This document shows, one piece after another, positions 18,043-27,291 of a DNA stretch of 64,000 nucleotides (position 1 is its first letter; each line of letters starts with the position of its first letter). The notes under the pieces are model-generated. The model was given only the letters and a program-made list of their open reading frames with translations, searched no databases and was not told where the DNA came from. The position numbers and the translations under genes are program-made. Source of the stretch: Cellulomonas sp. PhB150 (GTDB lineage: Bacteria > Actinomycetota > Actinomycetes > Actinomycetales > Cellulomonadaceae); assembly GCF_003755175.1 (NCBI RefSeq), contig NZ_RKHX01000002.1:577484-641483 (forward strand), given 5' to 3'.

Positions 18043-18650
18043 GCCCGACGAAGAAGCGCGTCGCCCGCATCGAGCGCGCGACGAGCGAGTCGAGCGTGCT
18101 GGTCGAGCTGGACCTGGACGGCACGGGCCGCACGGACATCTCGACGACGGTGCCGTTCTACGACCACATGCTCACCGCGCTGGGCAAGCACTCGCTGATC
18201 GACCTCACGGTCAAGGCGACCGGCGACACCCACATCGACGCGCACCACACGGTCGAGGACGTGGCCATCGTCATCGGCGAGGCGCTGCGCGAGGCGCTGG
18301 GGGACAAGCGCGGGATCTCCCGGTTCGGCGACGCGACCGTCCCGCTCGACGAGGCGCTCGCGCAGGCCGTGGTCGACGTGTCGGGCCGCCCCTACCTCGT
18401 GCACACCGGCGAGCCGATCGGCCAGGAGTACCACCTCATCGGCGGTCACTTCACCGGCGCGCTGACGCGGCACGTCCTGGAGTCGATCGCGCACCACGCG
18501 GCGTTCAGCATCCACGTCCGCGTGCTCGCCGGCCGGGACCCGCACCACATCGTCGAGGCCCAGTTCAAGGCGCTGGCGCGTGCGCTGCGGTTCGCCGTGG
18601 CGCTCGACCCCCGCGTGGAGGGCATCCCGTCCACGAAGGGCGCGCTCTGA
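18039..18650 (+). CDS. hisB: Imidazoleglycerol-phosphate dehydratase HisB
   Basis: HisB removes water from imidazoleglycerol phosphate using two manganese ions. The 203-residue protein has the metal-binding histidine motifs GKHSLIDL, the [11 protein letters not shown] stretch, and the second-half counterparts [20 protein letters not shown] and [20 protein letters not shown]. It is the monofunctional form without the histidinol-phosphatase domain found in enteric HisB. ATG start overlaps the hisC stop; its own stop overlaps the next small gene by 1 nt. Confidence 0.97.
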   Translation: MSPTKKRVARIERATSESSVLVELDLDGTGRTDISTTVPFYDHMLTALGKHSLIDLTVKATGDTHIDAHHTVEDVAIVIGEALREALGDKRGISRFGDATVPLDEALAQAVVDVSGRPYLVHTGEPIGQEYHLIGGHFTGALTRHVLESIAHHAAFSIHVRVLAGRDPHHIVEAQFKALARALRFAVALDPRVEGIPSTKGAL

Positions 18651-19132
18651 TGGCCGACGACGACGAGATCGTCGTCCCCGACGACCTGTCGTCGCTGTTC
18701 GCCCCGGTCGACGAGGACCCGTCCGTCGCGCTCGTCGTGACCCCGGTGGCCGTCCCCGCGCCGCTCGCCGCGGCGTGCGTGCTCGCCGGCGTGGCCGTCG
18801 ACGTCGTGCCCTCGTCGTCGGGCGCGATCGCCGTGCTCCGCGAGCCCGCCAGCGCCACGGACGGCGCGACCGCCATCTCCAAGCTGCTGCGCGCCACGCC
18901 CGTGGTGCTGCTCGAACGGCGCGAGGGCAACGTCCGCGCCGTGCGGTGGTCGGGGGGCGAGGCGGGCGAGGAGATCGCGTCCGGGCTCCTGCTCGCCAAC
19001 GGTCCGGGCGTCCTCGAGGACCTGCTGCTCGGGTCCGTCGAGGCGTCCGAGCTCGAGGGTGTCGTCACGAGCGTCGGCATGTCCCGCTGGAAGGCCACGC
19101 GGCTGCTGGCCGCGTCGGCGCGCAAGCGCTGA
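18650..19132 (+). CDS. Conserved hypothetical protein of the actinobacterial his operon
   Basis: I do not recognise a functional domain in this 160-residue protein. It starts with an acidic stretch ([17 protein letters not shown]), has two alternating hydrophobic beta-strand-like segments (VALVVTPVAVPAPLAAACVLAGVAVDVVPSSS region), and ends with a basic helix (SRWKATRLLAASARKR). It overlaps the hisB stop by 1 nt, so it is translated with hisB. Hypothetical genes at this place between hisB and hisH are common in Micrococcales, which supports it being real. A terminator follows, closing this his sub-operon. Confidence 0.7.
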   Translation: MADDDEIVVPDDLSSLFAPVDEDPSVALVVTPVAVPAPLAAACVLAGVAVDVVPSSSGAIAVLREPASATDGATAISKLLRATPVVLLERREGNVRAVRWSGGEAGEEIASGLLLANGPGVLEDLLLGSVEASELEGVVTSVGMSRWKATRLLAASARKR

Positions 19133-19200
19133 CCTTCACAGCGCGTTCACAGAACTTCCCCCTTGCGGCCACGACGCGCGGCCCGCGATGATGGGCCTTC

Positions 19201-19234
19201 CGACGCCCGCACTGGCCCCCTGGTGCGGGCGTCG
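19201..19234. terminator. Bidirectional terminator between the his block and the glycan cluster
   Basis: A perfect 12-bp GC-rich stem (19201-19212 with 19223-19234) and a 10-nt loop stand between two convergent genes. It can serve both the his block from the left and the minus-strand glycan genes from the right; the following TCCTGT is only a weak T-tract. Confidence 0.7.
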
Positions 19235-19251
19235 TCCTGTCCCGAGCGTGC

Positions 19252-21576
19252 CTACAGCGCCTCGAGGAACGGTCGCAGTGCCGCGACGCTGGTGTCGTAG
19301 AGCCCCTGCCGGGCGTCGGCGACCTGCGAGCGGTACCGGTCCTGCGCGCCGAGCACGTCGGTCGACAGCTCGAGCAGCCGCGCGCCGAGGTGGCGCTCCG
19401 CGACGTCCACGCCCCACTCGGGCCGGCCGACGTCCTCGAGGAAGTAGCGCAGCTTGGCGTGCGAGACCAGGCTGAGGATCGGCGTCCCGAGGCCGAACGG
19501 GATCATCCCGGCGTGCCCGCGCATGCCGACCACGAGGGCCGCCTCGCGGTAGAGCCGGGTGGTCTCCTCGACGCCGAGCCGGAAGAAGCTGTCGACGCCC
19601 ACGCGCGTCCCGTGCTCGCGGAACAGGTCGACCGCGATGCGCTCGTCGGGGATCGTGTGCGCCCCGATCCGCACCTGCGCGACGCCGGACAGGCCCCGCA
19701 CGAAGGCGTCGATCTCGGCCAGGAACGCCGGGTACTCGTCCTTGAACCGCAGCGCGGAGCGGTCGTAGGCGACGTTGAGGTAGACGACGTCGCGCGTGGC
19801 GGTGTCCTCGACCGGGTCGGTGTACGCCGTGCCGGGCAGCAGCCCGAGGATCGTCGTCGGGCACGGCAGGTACGTCACGCGATCGGCGAGGTCCGCGGGC
19901 AGCAGCGCGCGCACGCGCTCGATCGACCCGCGGTTGCGCAGCCCGACGAACTGCGCGCGGTCGACGACGTGCGTGAGGGACTCGCGGAACCGTGAGCCGA
20001 GGAACTCCTGGCCGGGGAAGAGGTTGTAGCCGACGGCCACGAGCCCCAGCGGCACGGTCAACCGGTCGAGGCTCGCGTCGGGCACGTTCCACTGCCAGCC
20101 GGAGTTGCCGTTGGGCGAGGTGTCCGGCAGGAACAGCCCGCCGCCGCCTACCAGCAGGCCGCTCGTCGCGTTGACCGCGTCGACGGCGGCCTCGTCGAAC
20201 ACCTGGTGCACGTGCACGCCGTGCCAGTCGGCGACCCCGCGCACGTGCGTGACCGCCTCGCGGACCGCGGCGGGCAGGAGCACGTCGCCGTAGTTGCCGA
20301 GCGGGTCGACGTAGAACGCGGCGTGCGACAGCGTGATGCCGGCGGGGTCGCTCGTGGCCACCACCTCGGCGTCCGGCGTCGTGCGGACGGCACGGGCGTG
20401 CACGAGGCGTGCCTTGTGGCGCAGCGGCTCGAGGGCCAGCGCCGAGCGGGCGTGCTCGCGGGCCCCGTCGAGGTCGCCGACGATCCACGCGACCTCGGCG
20501 AGCGCGACGTGCGCCTCGCCCGCACGGTTCGAGGCGAGCGCCGTGGAGGCCAGGACGGCGGCGTCGTCGTACCGCGAGACCGCTCGGTAGGAGGCCGCGA
20601 GGTCGAGCGCGTAGCCGGTGTCGAGCTGGCCGGCCTCGAGCGCGTGCGACTCGAGCAGCGCGACGGCCCCGGCGAAGTCGCCCGCGCCGCGCAACCGGGT
20701 GGCCTCGCGCTGCGCGGCCACGGGCCCGCGCGCGTCGGTCTCGGGCACGCCCGCGCCGCGCGCCTTGTACGCGGTCGCCGCGGTGGGGTCCGCGATCTGC
20801 CCCTGCTCCGCGAGCCGCGCGCACGCGGTGAGGAACGCGGCGTCGCTCACGTCGTACTGGTGCCACAGCGCCTCGAGGCGCGCGTAGCCGTGCTCGCCGC
20901 CGTCCCACGGCTTGAACTTGCCCGTGAAGTGCAGGATCGCCGTGTCCTGCGGCGGCACCCCGCCGCGGCGGGTGGCGCGCTTGACCCAGTTGTAGCGCCG
21001 CGGCAGGTGCAGGTAGTCCCCGTCGAGCGCCGCGGTGATGACGCCCTGGTCGTGCCGCTCGAGCTCGTACTCGCCGCTCTCGCCGATGGCGTCCAGCCGC
21101 GCCGCGAACGTGCCGTCGGTGTACGTCTCGTCGAACGCCAGCAACCCGCTGTTGAGCTTGCGGCCGCCGTCGGAGTCGAAGAACTGCGGGACGGCGGCGA
21201 ACGGGGCGTCGAGCGCGAACAGGTCGTCGATCCGGTCGAGCACCACCATGTCGGTGTCGAGCGTGACGATCCTGCGGTACCCCGTCAGCCGGAACGCGTC
21301 GAGGATGTAGTACGCCTTGGTGTACAGGTAGTTCGCGGCCGACCCCTTGGTGTACCGCTCGTAGCGCTCGGTCCCCACGCGCACGAAGCGCAGGTCGGGC
21401 CGCAGCGAGACCGCGCGCGAGATGTTCGCCAGGGACAACCCGTCGTGCAGCACGACGACGTCCGCCTCGACGTCCGGGTTCGTCAGCGTCAGGCTCTTGA
21501 GCAGCACGACGAAGCCCGGGAAGTAGTTGTCGTCGACGAAGGCGACGAACGCTCTGTCGTGGGTGGGTCCGGTCAT
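19252..21576 (-). CDS. GT8 glycosyltransferase - TPR-like - polysaccharide pyruvyltransferase fusion
   Basis: This 774-residue protein has three parts. Residues 1-240 are a family 8 glycosyltransferase with the metal-binding DTD at 107-109 (TLDTDMVVLD), LNSGLLAF, and the signature HFTGKFKPW (216-224). Residues 290-390 are alpha-helical, TPR-like. From about 420 it is a polysaccharide pyruvyltransferase (WcaK/CsaB type) beginning FYVDPLGNYGDVLL, with an NxGD-like entry and the late signature GMRGHAGMIPFGLGTPILS. A protein that both adds a sugar and caps a glycan with a ketal pyruvate would suit surface polysaccharide assembly; the sugars are unknown. Start ATG 21576 lies 8 nt after the upstream gene's stop on this strand. 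Confidence 0.82.
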   Translation of the reverse strand: MTGPTHDRAFVAFVDDNYFPGFVVLLKSLTLTNPDVEADVVVLHDGLSLANISRAVSLRPDLRFVRVGTERYERYTKGSAANYLYTKAYYILDAFRLTGYRRIVTLDTDMVVLDRIDDLFALDAPFAAVPQFFDSDGGRKLNSGLLAFDETYTDGTFAARLDAIGESGEYELERHDQGVITAALDGDYLHLPRRYNWVKRATRRGGVPPQDTAILHFTGKFKPWDGGEHGYARLEALWHQYDVSDAAFLTACARLAEQGQIADPTAATAYKARGAGVPETDARGPVAAQREATRLRGAGDFAGAVALLESHALEAGQLDTGYALDLAASYRAVSRYDDAAVLASTALASNRAGEAHVALAEVAWIVGDLDGAREHARSALALEPLRHKARLVHARAVRTTPDAEVVATSDPAGITLSHAAFYVDPLGNYGDVLLPAAVREAVTHVRGVADWHGVHVHQVFDEAAVDAVNATSGLLVGGGGLFLPDTSPNGNSGWQWNVPDASLDRLTVPLGLVAVGYNLFPGQEFLGSRFRESLTHVVDRAQFVGLRNRGSIERVRALLPADLADRVTYLPCPTTILGLLPGTAYTDPVEDTATRDVVYLNVAYDRSALRFKDEYPAFLAEIDAFVRGLSGVAQVRIGAHTIPDERIAVDLFREHGTRVGVDSFFRLGVEETTRLYREAALVVGMRGHAGMIPFGLGTPILSLVSHAKLRYFLEDVGRPEWGVDVAERHLGARLLELSTDVLGAQDRYRSQVADARQGLYDTSVAALRPFLEAL

Positions 21577-21584
21577 GGGGGTGC

Positions 21585-23030
21585 TCACCTCAGGCTGATC
21601 GTGATGTCGGTGGTGGACACGGCGCGGTCCATGACCCAGCGCCGCTCGTTCTCGTAGCTGTGGGCCGCCGCGACGGGCAGGTGCATCGCCTCGGGGACCC
21701 GGTAGGCGCCCCCGTCGTAGAAGTCGAAGCCGACGAGGTCGATGGCCGTGCTGACGTCGAGGTAGTCGACGAGCCGCAGGGTGTTGAAGCCCGTCGTCGG
21801 GACCTTGAGGTCCTCGCGCTCCGCGGGCGTGAACAGGCTCAGCGCGGGCCAGCGCAGCGACTCGTCGCCGAGGTAGGTCTGGGCGCCGGGCTCGACGTGC
21901 TCGAGCACCGACGAGCGCCACAGGTCGCGCTTGCCGCTGAACACGAGCCGCACGTCGACGGGGCGCGACCAGTTGAAGCTGTGCAGGTGGATCGTGGCGT
22001 GCACGTCCGTCTTGGTGCCCGTGTGCGGCGCGTCGATCGCGAACGAGTTGAACCGCACGACGACGTCGTAGGAGTCGATGAGGGGCCCGGCGTCGTGCTC
22101 GAGCAGGCGCGCCGAGTTCGCGACCAGGCAGACGGACTTCCCGGCGAGGTACTGGCGCAGGCCGGACATGTCGAGGGTGCGCAGCGCGACGGCCTCGTCG
22201 GCGGTGAGCCGGCCGCGGGTGGGCAGGCGGCGGGCCCCGTTGACGGCGGCCACGAGCGGCGCGAGCGGTGCGAGCGGCTCACCGGCGCTGACGGTCCGGG
22301 CGACGAGCGCCTCGTACCCCGCGCCGAACCCGGTCCCCGCGGCGCGGGTGGCGGCGAGGGCGGCGGCGAAGGTCGGCAGGCCGGCGCTCCCGGCCGCCAC
22401 CAGCTGCTCGGCGTGCACCCACGCGTCGACGGCGTCGGGAGCCTCGAGCCCGCCCGCGAGCGCGGCCAGCGACGCGTCGAGCTGGGCGGCGCCGGCGCCG
22501 GAGTCCCAGCCCTGCGCGCCGTCGTTGGGCAGGGCGAGGTCCTGGCCGGTGAGGTCGCGGTAGCGCTGCGCCGCCGTGCGGGCGCCGGTGTAGTCGCCGA
22601 GCGCGTCGAGGCTCGTGGCCAGCCCGCGCCAGCTGCCCTGCGAGGCGGGGCGGGACTCGACGAGCAGGCGGTAGACCTCGACCGCCAGCTCGGTCTCCCC
22701 GGCGGACTGCGCGCGTCGCGCGACGTCGAGCAGCGACGTGAACAGCGCCGGCCACGCGCCGTGCCACGGTCGCACGCCGGCCTCGACCGCGAGCGACCGG
22801 GCGGCGTTGCGGCGCAGGTCGGCGAGCGCCTGGGCGTGCGCGAGCACGGCCTGGGTCAGCACGATGCGCTGCCACTGCGAGCTCGACGACACGCCGGTCG
22901 CGGTGGCGGAGACGGACGAGACGACCGCGGCGTACCGGCGGTTGAGCCGCAGCGACGGGGCGACCGTGGTCGCCGTCCGGCGGGCGACCCCGGTGACGGC
23001 ACGCCGTGCGCGGCGCCTGACGTTGTTCAC
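21585..23030 (-). CDS. GT29/sialyltransferase-like glycosyltransferase with N-terminal helical region
   Basis: The C-terminal 190 residues of this 481-residue protein resemble eukaryotic-type sialyltransferases (GT29): GKSVCLVANSARLLEHDAG followed by LIDSYDVVVRFNSF (298-330) matches the sialyl-motif-L pattern of a G-N-S loop and a D-x-V-x-R-x-N segment. TTGFNTLRLVDYL with DLVGFDFYDG (412-440) and HSYENERRWV (457-466) fit the later motifs. Residues 55-270 are alpha-helical and TPR-like. No signal peptide or membrane anchor is evident, so it probably acts in the cytoplasm. GTG 23030 is chosen because GGGAGGAAG lies 6 nt upstream. It is first in a two-gene minus-strand unit. Confidence 0.72.
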   Translation of the reverse strand: MNNVRRRARRAVTGVARRTATTVAPSLRLNRRYAAVVSSVSATATGVSSSSQWQRIVLTQAVLAHAQALADLRRNAARSLAVEAGVRPWHGAWPALFTSLLDVARRAQSAGETELAVEVYRLLVESRPASQGSWRGLATSLDALGDYTGARTAAQRYRDLTGQDLALPNDGAQGWDSGAGAAQLDASLAALAGGLEAPDAVDAWVHAEQLVAAGSAGLPTFAAALAATRAAGTGFGAGYEALVARTVSAGEPLAPLAPLVAAVNGARRLPTRGRLTADEAVALRTLDMSGLRQYLAGKSVCLVANSARLLEHDAGPLIDSYDVVVRFNSFAIDAPHTGTKTDVHATIHLHSFNWSRPVDVRLVFSGKRDLWRSSVLEHVEPGAQTYLGDESLRWPALSLFTPAEREDLKVPTTGFNTLRLVDYLDVSTAIDLVGFDFYDGGAYRVPEAMHLPVAAAHSYENERRWVMDRAVSTTDITISLR

Positions 23031-23265
23031 GCGACTTCCTCCCGGTGGTCCGGCCCGTGGTCTCACGTGCCGTTGGACCGGACCCTAGGAGGGCCAGGTG
23101 ACGCGAGGGGGTCGTCCGGATGCCGCGCCTGACGCCTGGTGGAACGCGAGGTGAACATTGGCTGGCGCCGAGCGCGCGGCGGTGGTGAGTGGCCCGACGG
23201 GGCGGGCATCCTCCGGGGGTGAGAGCGGCACCGAGGCGGTGCCGCAGGACTCGGACGAAGGACTG
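23031..23265. promoter_or_regulatory. Divergent intergenic region of the glycan cluster
   Basis: These 235 nt separate the divergent GT29-like and GT4-type genes and must hold both promoters. I can point to ribosome-binding sites on both sides (GGGAGGAAG for the minus gene, GAAGGA for the plus gene) but to no convincing -35/-10 pair or operator. Confidence 0.4.
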
Positions 23266-26058
23266 ATGGAGCTGCGCAACCCGCCCCTGCTCGTCGACGG
23301 CCCGGCCGTCGACGAGACGTACGACATCGCCTACCTGACGAACTACCTCGGCAAGCTCGACACCGGGATCGCGTTCACGGACCGGGCGTACCTCGCCGCG
23401 CTCGCGGGCTCGGCGTACTCGACGCTGGTGCTCGGGAACAGCCTGACGCCGCAGTACCCCGGGGACGGCCTCGCGTACACCACGTCGCTCGCGGAGTACC
23501 GGCGGCGCGACCCGCTGCTGCACCTCGTCAACGGGCTCGGCTCGTTCGTCAGCCACCTGCGCCAGGGCTACCTCCCGGAGCACCGGGCGGGGCACAAGGT
23601 CGCGATCATGCACGACGAGCCGCAGGCCTTCGACTTCTACTCGACCGACGTGTGGAACCGCGCGCACGTGCGCGACACGCTCATGGCCGCGCAGGACGGG
23701 TTCGTGTTCGTCTCGGCCCGGAGCCGCGACCTGTGGGTCGAGGAGGCGGGCCTGCACGACGCTCCGCTGCACGTGCTGCCGAACACGTGCGCCGAGGAGG
23801 CGCTCATCGAGGCGACGCTCGCGCACCGCGACCGGGCCGACGTCGCGCGCGGGCTCGGGATCGACCCGGACGTGCTCAACGTCGTCGTGGTCGGCACCGT
23901 GCAGCGCCGCAAGGCCCAGCTCGACGTGGTGGACGCGGTGCGCCGGCTCCGGGCCCGCCGCCCGGACCTGCCGGTCCACCTGCGCATCGTGGGCCGCCCG
24001 CGCGAGCCCCTCTACGGCGACGAGCTCGCCGCGTACGTCGTCGAGCACGACCTCGCCGACGTGGTGACCGTCGTGGGCGAGGTGGCCAAGCCCCAGGCGC
24101 TCGCGCACATCGCCGCGGCCGACGTCCTCGTGCTCGCGTCGCACACCGAGGCGATGCCGCTCGTCCTGCTCGAGGCCATGCTGCTGCGCACGCCGATCGT
24201 CACGACCGCGGTCGGCGGGGCCCCCGAGATGCTCGGCGACGGGTTCGAGTCGTTCGTCGACGTCGCGGACGTCGAGGCGATCGCCGCGCAGGTCGAGCGG
24301 GTCGGCGACGACCCTGCCTGGGCCCGACGGTCGGCGGCCGCAGCTGCGGACCGCTACTGGGCGCAGTTCTCCAACGCGCGCTTCCGGGCGAGGTTCGACG
24401 AGGCGCTCGCCGCGATGGCCGCCGACGCGGGCCTCGCGTCCCCGCCCCTGGGCGTGCCGGGCGGTCCGGTCCTCCGGTCCGGCCGGCCGGGGGCGCTCAC
24501 CGTGACGGGACCCGTGTCCGGACGCCCGTGGCGCGCCGCGCTGGCGGCCCGGCACGCGCAGGAACCGCTGACGCGGGTGAAGCTCGCCGCGCCGGGGGCC
24601 GCGCTGGTGCCGGTGCTCGCCGCGGCGGCACCGCTCGCCCGCCTCGGCCTGGCGGTCGCCGCGCTGGATTCGTCGGCCGGCCGGGTGGTGTGCGCGCCCG
24701 ACGACGGGTCGGCGCTCGTGCCGACCGCGGACGTGCTGGACCTGGTCGGACGGCCGGCGCACGAGGCGGCCTACGCCGAGCACGTGCGCGCCGCGGCCCG
24801 CCGTCGGGCCCGCGCCAAGACCCTCGCGGACGCGGCCGCCGAGCCCGTCCCGGCCGCACCGGCTCCGGCGTCGTTGACCCGGCGGGCCCGCCGTTGGGCG
24901 CGCCGGGTGATGCGGCCCCGACCGCCGGTCGCGCCCGTGGCGCCCCCGGTCCCGACGGCGCCGACCGTGGTGATGATGTTCAACAGCCCGATGCAGCTCA
25001 TGGCCGTCCTGTCCCTGTGGGACCACGCGCCGACGCTGCCCGCCGCGCGCCTGGTCGCGCTGGTGCACTCGACGAACGGCGCACCCGGCTTCGGCGCGCG
25101 CCTCGTCGACCTGTGCCGCCGGACCGGCCGGTTCGACGCGGTCGTCGACATCACCGAGACCTACCGCGAGGTGTACGCCGCGCGGCCGAGCGTCGCGTCC
25201 GTGCGCGCGTTCGGCGACCGGCTGCGTGACGCGTGGGGCGGGGGAGCCGTGCACGCGATCTACGTCTCGGCGTACATGTCCGCGCGCGGCCAGAAGTTCC
25301 TCTACGAGACGGCCGGCGCGGTGCCGGTGCGGCTGTTCGAGGACGGCGTCGGCTCGTACGTCCCCAAGTCGATCAAGCAGCACGACGTCGGCCTCATGGA
25401 CCGCGTCACGAGCCGCGACTGCGCCGAGGCCCGGCACATCGCGGGCATCGCGTCGGTCGACCTGATGCTCGCGAGCATCCCCGTGCCGCCCCAGTACGAC
25501 GCGGACCTGCCGCGCGTCACGTTCCCGCCCGTCACGGTCGGGGGGTACCGGATCGACTACGCCCACTTCCACCGCGTCCTCGGAGCGCACGGCCGCGCGT
25601 TCGCGCCCGACGAGGTCCTGCTCGTCGCCCAGAACTTCGCGGACCACCTGGTGCCGCGGTCCGTCGTGGCCGAGGCCGAGCGCGGCGTCAACGACGCCGT
25701 CGTCGCACAGCTCCTGGCGGCGGGCCGGCGGGTCGTGATCCGGCCGCACCCGCGGGCCGGGTCCCGCACCTGGGGGCCGCAGTGGGACGACGACCCGCGC
25801 GTGGTCGTCTGGGACGATGAGCCGATGCTGCCGGTGGAGGTGCTCCTGGACCCGCAGGCGCCCCCGGCGCTGACCGTGGGCGCCACCTCGTCGTGCCTGT
25901 TCTACCTGCACGAGCTGACCGACGTGCCCGTGAGCCGCTACCCCGACGACCTGCTCGACGTCCTGCGCACGCACGCCAACGACGAGCACCGCTGGATGAT
26001 GGACCTCGCCGCGCAGGTGCTGCCCGCGCTCGACACCCGCGTGGTCGCCGCCCGATGA
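23266..26058 (+). CDS. GT4 glycosyltransferase fused to a polysialyltransferase-like domain
   Basis: This 930-residue protein begins with a GT-B family 4 glycosyltransferase (about 1-390) showing VVVGTVQRRKAQLDVVDAV, the VGEVAKPQALAHI turn, and the donor-binding SHTEAMPLVLLEAMLLRTPIV. After a less conserved region and an Ala/Pro/Arg-rich linker (about 520-560) comes a second GT-B-like domain (about 565-930): VVMMFNSPMQLMAVLSLW, RLFEDGVGSYVP, VVIRPHPRAG and ATSSCLFYLHELTDV, which resembles bacterial alpha-2,8-polysialyltransferases. ATG 23266 has GAAGGA 7 nt upstream; longer in-frame starts exist back to 23158. Its stop overlaps the next gene (ATGA). The acceptor and donor sugars are not known. 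Confidence 0.75.
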   Translation: MELRNPPLLVDGPAVDETYDIAYLTNYLGKLDTGIAFTDRAYLAALAGSAYSTLVLGNSLTPQYPGDGLAYTTSLAEYRRRDPLLHLVNGLGSFVSHLRQGYLPEHRAGHKVAIMHDEPQAFDFYSTDVWNRAHVRDTLMAAQDGFVFVSARSRDLWVEEAGLHDAPLHVLPNTCAEEALIEATLAHRDRADVARGLGIDPDVLNVVVVGTVQRRKAQLDVVDAVRRLRARRPDLPVHLRIVGRPREPLYGDELAAYVVEHDLADVVTVVGEVAKPQALAHIAAADVLVLASHTEAMPLVLLEAMLLRTPIVTTAVGGAPEMLGDGFESFVDVADVEAIAAQVERVGDDPAWARRSAAAAADRYWAQFSNARFRARFDEALAAMAADAGLASPPLGVPGGPVLRSGRPGALTVTGPVSGRPWRAALAARHAQEPLTRVKLAAPGAALVPVLAAAAPLARLGLAVAALDSSAGRVVCAPDDGSALVPTADVLDLVGRPAHEAAYAEHVRAAARRRARAKTLADAAAEPVPAAPAPASLTRRARRWARRVMRPRPPVAPVAPPVPTAPTVVMMFNSPMQLMAVLSLWDHAPTLPAARLVALVHSTNGAPGFGARLVDLCRRTGRFDAVVDITETYREVYAARPSVASVRAFGDRLRDAWGGGAVHAIYVSAYMSARGQKFLYETAGAVPVRLFEDGVGSYVPKSIKQHDVGLMDRVTSRDCAEARHIAGIASVDLMLASIPVPPQYDADLPRVTFPPVTVGGYRIDYAHFHRVLGAHGRAFAPDEVLLVAQNFADHLVPRSVVAEAERGVNDAVVAQLLAAGRRVVIRPHPRAGSRTWGPQWDDDPRVVVWDDEPMLPVEVLLDPQAPPALTVGATSSCLFYLHELTDVPVSRYPDDLLDVLRTHANDEHRWMMDLAAQVLPALDTRVVAAR

Positions 26059-27227
26059 CCCTGGGCTCCGTCCTCGCCGTCGCCGACTCCGACTCGTACG
26101 TGAAGTGGGCGGCCGCCACGCTCGACCGGCTCGAAGCGGTCCCGCGGCGCGAGCTCGCGGTCCTGCGCACGCCGATCCGCCCCGACGACGCGCAGACCAC
26201 GGCCGCCGTGGCGGGCACGGGCTGGGCCGGCCGGGTCGTCGACGACCACTCGCTGATCGGCCTGGCCGCGCGGTTGCGGCGCACGCGCCCCGACGCGGTC
26301 CTCGTCGCGACGACCGGCCCGGCCGCCGAGGCGCTGATCCGGATGATCGCGGGCCTGCCCTACCGGCCGGTCGTCGTGACGGGCCTGCCCGGCATGTCCA
26401 TCCCCGCGACCGAGCGGGCGCTGCGGTTCCGCTCGGGTGCCGACGTGTTCGTCGTGCACTCGCGGCACGAGCGCGAAGCCTTCGCGCTCGCGGCCGCCAC
26501 GGTGGGCGTGGACCCCGTGCTGGCCGTGAACCGGCTCCCGTTCCTCGACGGCTCCGCCGACGTGGACGCCGCACCCGACGAGGCTCCGCTGTCCCGGGTC
26601 GTGTTCGCGCCGCAGGCCAAGTTCCCCACCGCGCCCGACGAGCGCCGCGCGGTGCTGCGCTCCCTCGCGACCCTCGCGCGCTCGCGCCCGGACCTCGAGG
26701 TCGTCGTGAAGCTGCGCGCCGTGGCGGGCCAGGTGCAGACGCACGACGAGCCCCATCCCTACGACGTCCTGTGGCGCGGGCTGCGCGACGACGCCCCGGT
26801 GCACCTGGCGACCGGGCCGCTCGCGGCGCACCTCACGCCCGGCACGGCGCTCGTGACGGTCAGCTCGACAGCGCTGCTCGAGGCGTTGGCCGCCGGGCTG
26901 CGGGGGCTGGTGCTCGCCGACTTCGGCGTCGGGGACGAGAACCTCACCACGGTGTACGAGGGCAGCGGGCTGCTGGGCACGTTGCGTGACCTCGAGGCCG
27001 GACGGTTCTTCGCCGCGGCGCCGCGGTGGCGGTCCGAGAACTACTTCCACCCCGAGCCCGACGAGCTCCCGGCCGTGCTCGCGTCGCTCGGGACGCTGCC
27101 GCCGGTCCGGCCGGGCCCGCCCGTCGGTGGTCGCCGGGCGCAGGCACGCCGGTACGCGCGGCTCGCGCTGCCGGGCCTCGCGCTGCGCGGTGCTCGGCGG
27201 CGAGCCCGGGGGCAGGGCGGGCACTGA
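26055..27227 (+). CDS. Putative glycosyltransferase, partner of the polysialyltransferase-like protein
   Basis: This 390-residue protein lacks classic signatures but has a GT-B-like layout: an N-terminal alternating alpha/beta region ([22 protein letters not shown]), [28 protein letters not shown], then a second half with [22 protein letters not shown], and [24 protein letters not shown], the last like the donor-binding end of CDP-sugar or CMP-sialic-acid transferases. It resembles the actinobacterial DUF6716 group of putative glycosyltransferases; I hold that family name loosely. It is coupled to the upstream gene by an ATGA overlap. The tail is rich in arginine. Confidence 0.6.
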   Translation: MTLGSVLAVADSDSYVKWAAATLDRLEAVPRRELAVLRTPIRPDDAQTTAAVAGTGWAGRVVDDHSLIGLAARLRRTRPDAVLVATTGPAAEALIRMIAGLPYRPVVVTGLPGMSIPATERALRFRSGADVFVVHSRHEREAFALAAATVGVDPVLAVNRLPFLDGSADVDAAPDEAPLSRVVFAPQAKFPTAPDERRAVLRSLATLARSRPDLEVVVKLRAVAGQVQTHDEPHPYDVLWRGLRDDAPVHLATGPLAAHLTPGTALVTVSSTALLEALAAGLRGLVLADFGVGDENLTTVYEGSGLLGTLRDLEAGRFFAAAPRWRSENYFHPEPDELPAVLASLGTLPPVRPGPPVGGRRAQARRYARLALPGLALRGARRRARGQGGH

Positions 27228-27278
27228 CGCGCACGTCTCGCACCCCGGGACCAGGCCGGACCGGTGGGCGCCCGCCGG

Positions 27279-27284
27279 TAACCT
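27279..27284 (+). promoter_or_regulatory. -10 element for a probable leaderless hisH transcript
   Basis: TAACCT ends 7 nt before the hisH GTG at 27292. It would restart transcription of the third his block after the glycan cluster. Confidence 0.55.
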
Positions 27285-27291
27285 GGGCCGC

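Noticed and set aside
19252..27227. Glycan cluster as a recent phage or plasmid insertion
   Set aside because: No integrase, transposase, direct repeats or drop in G+C mark its borders.
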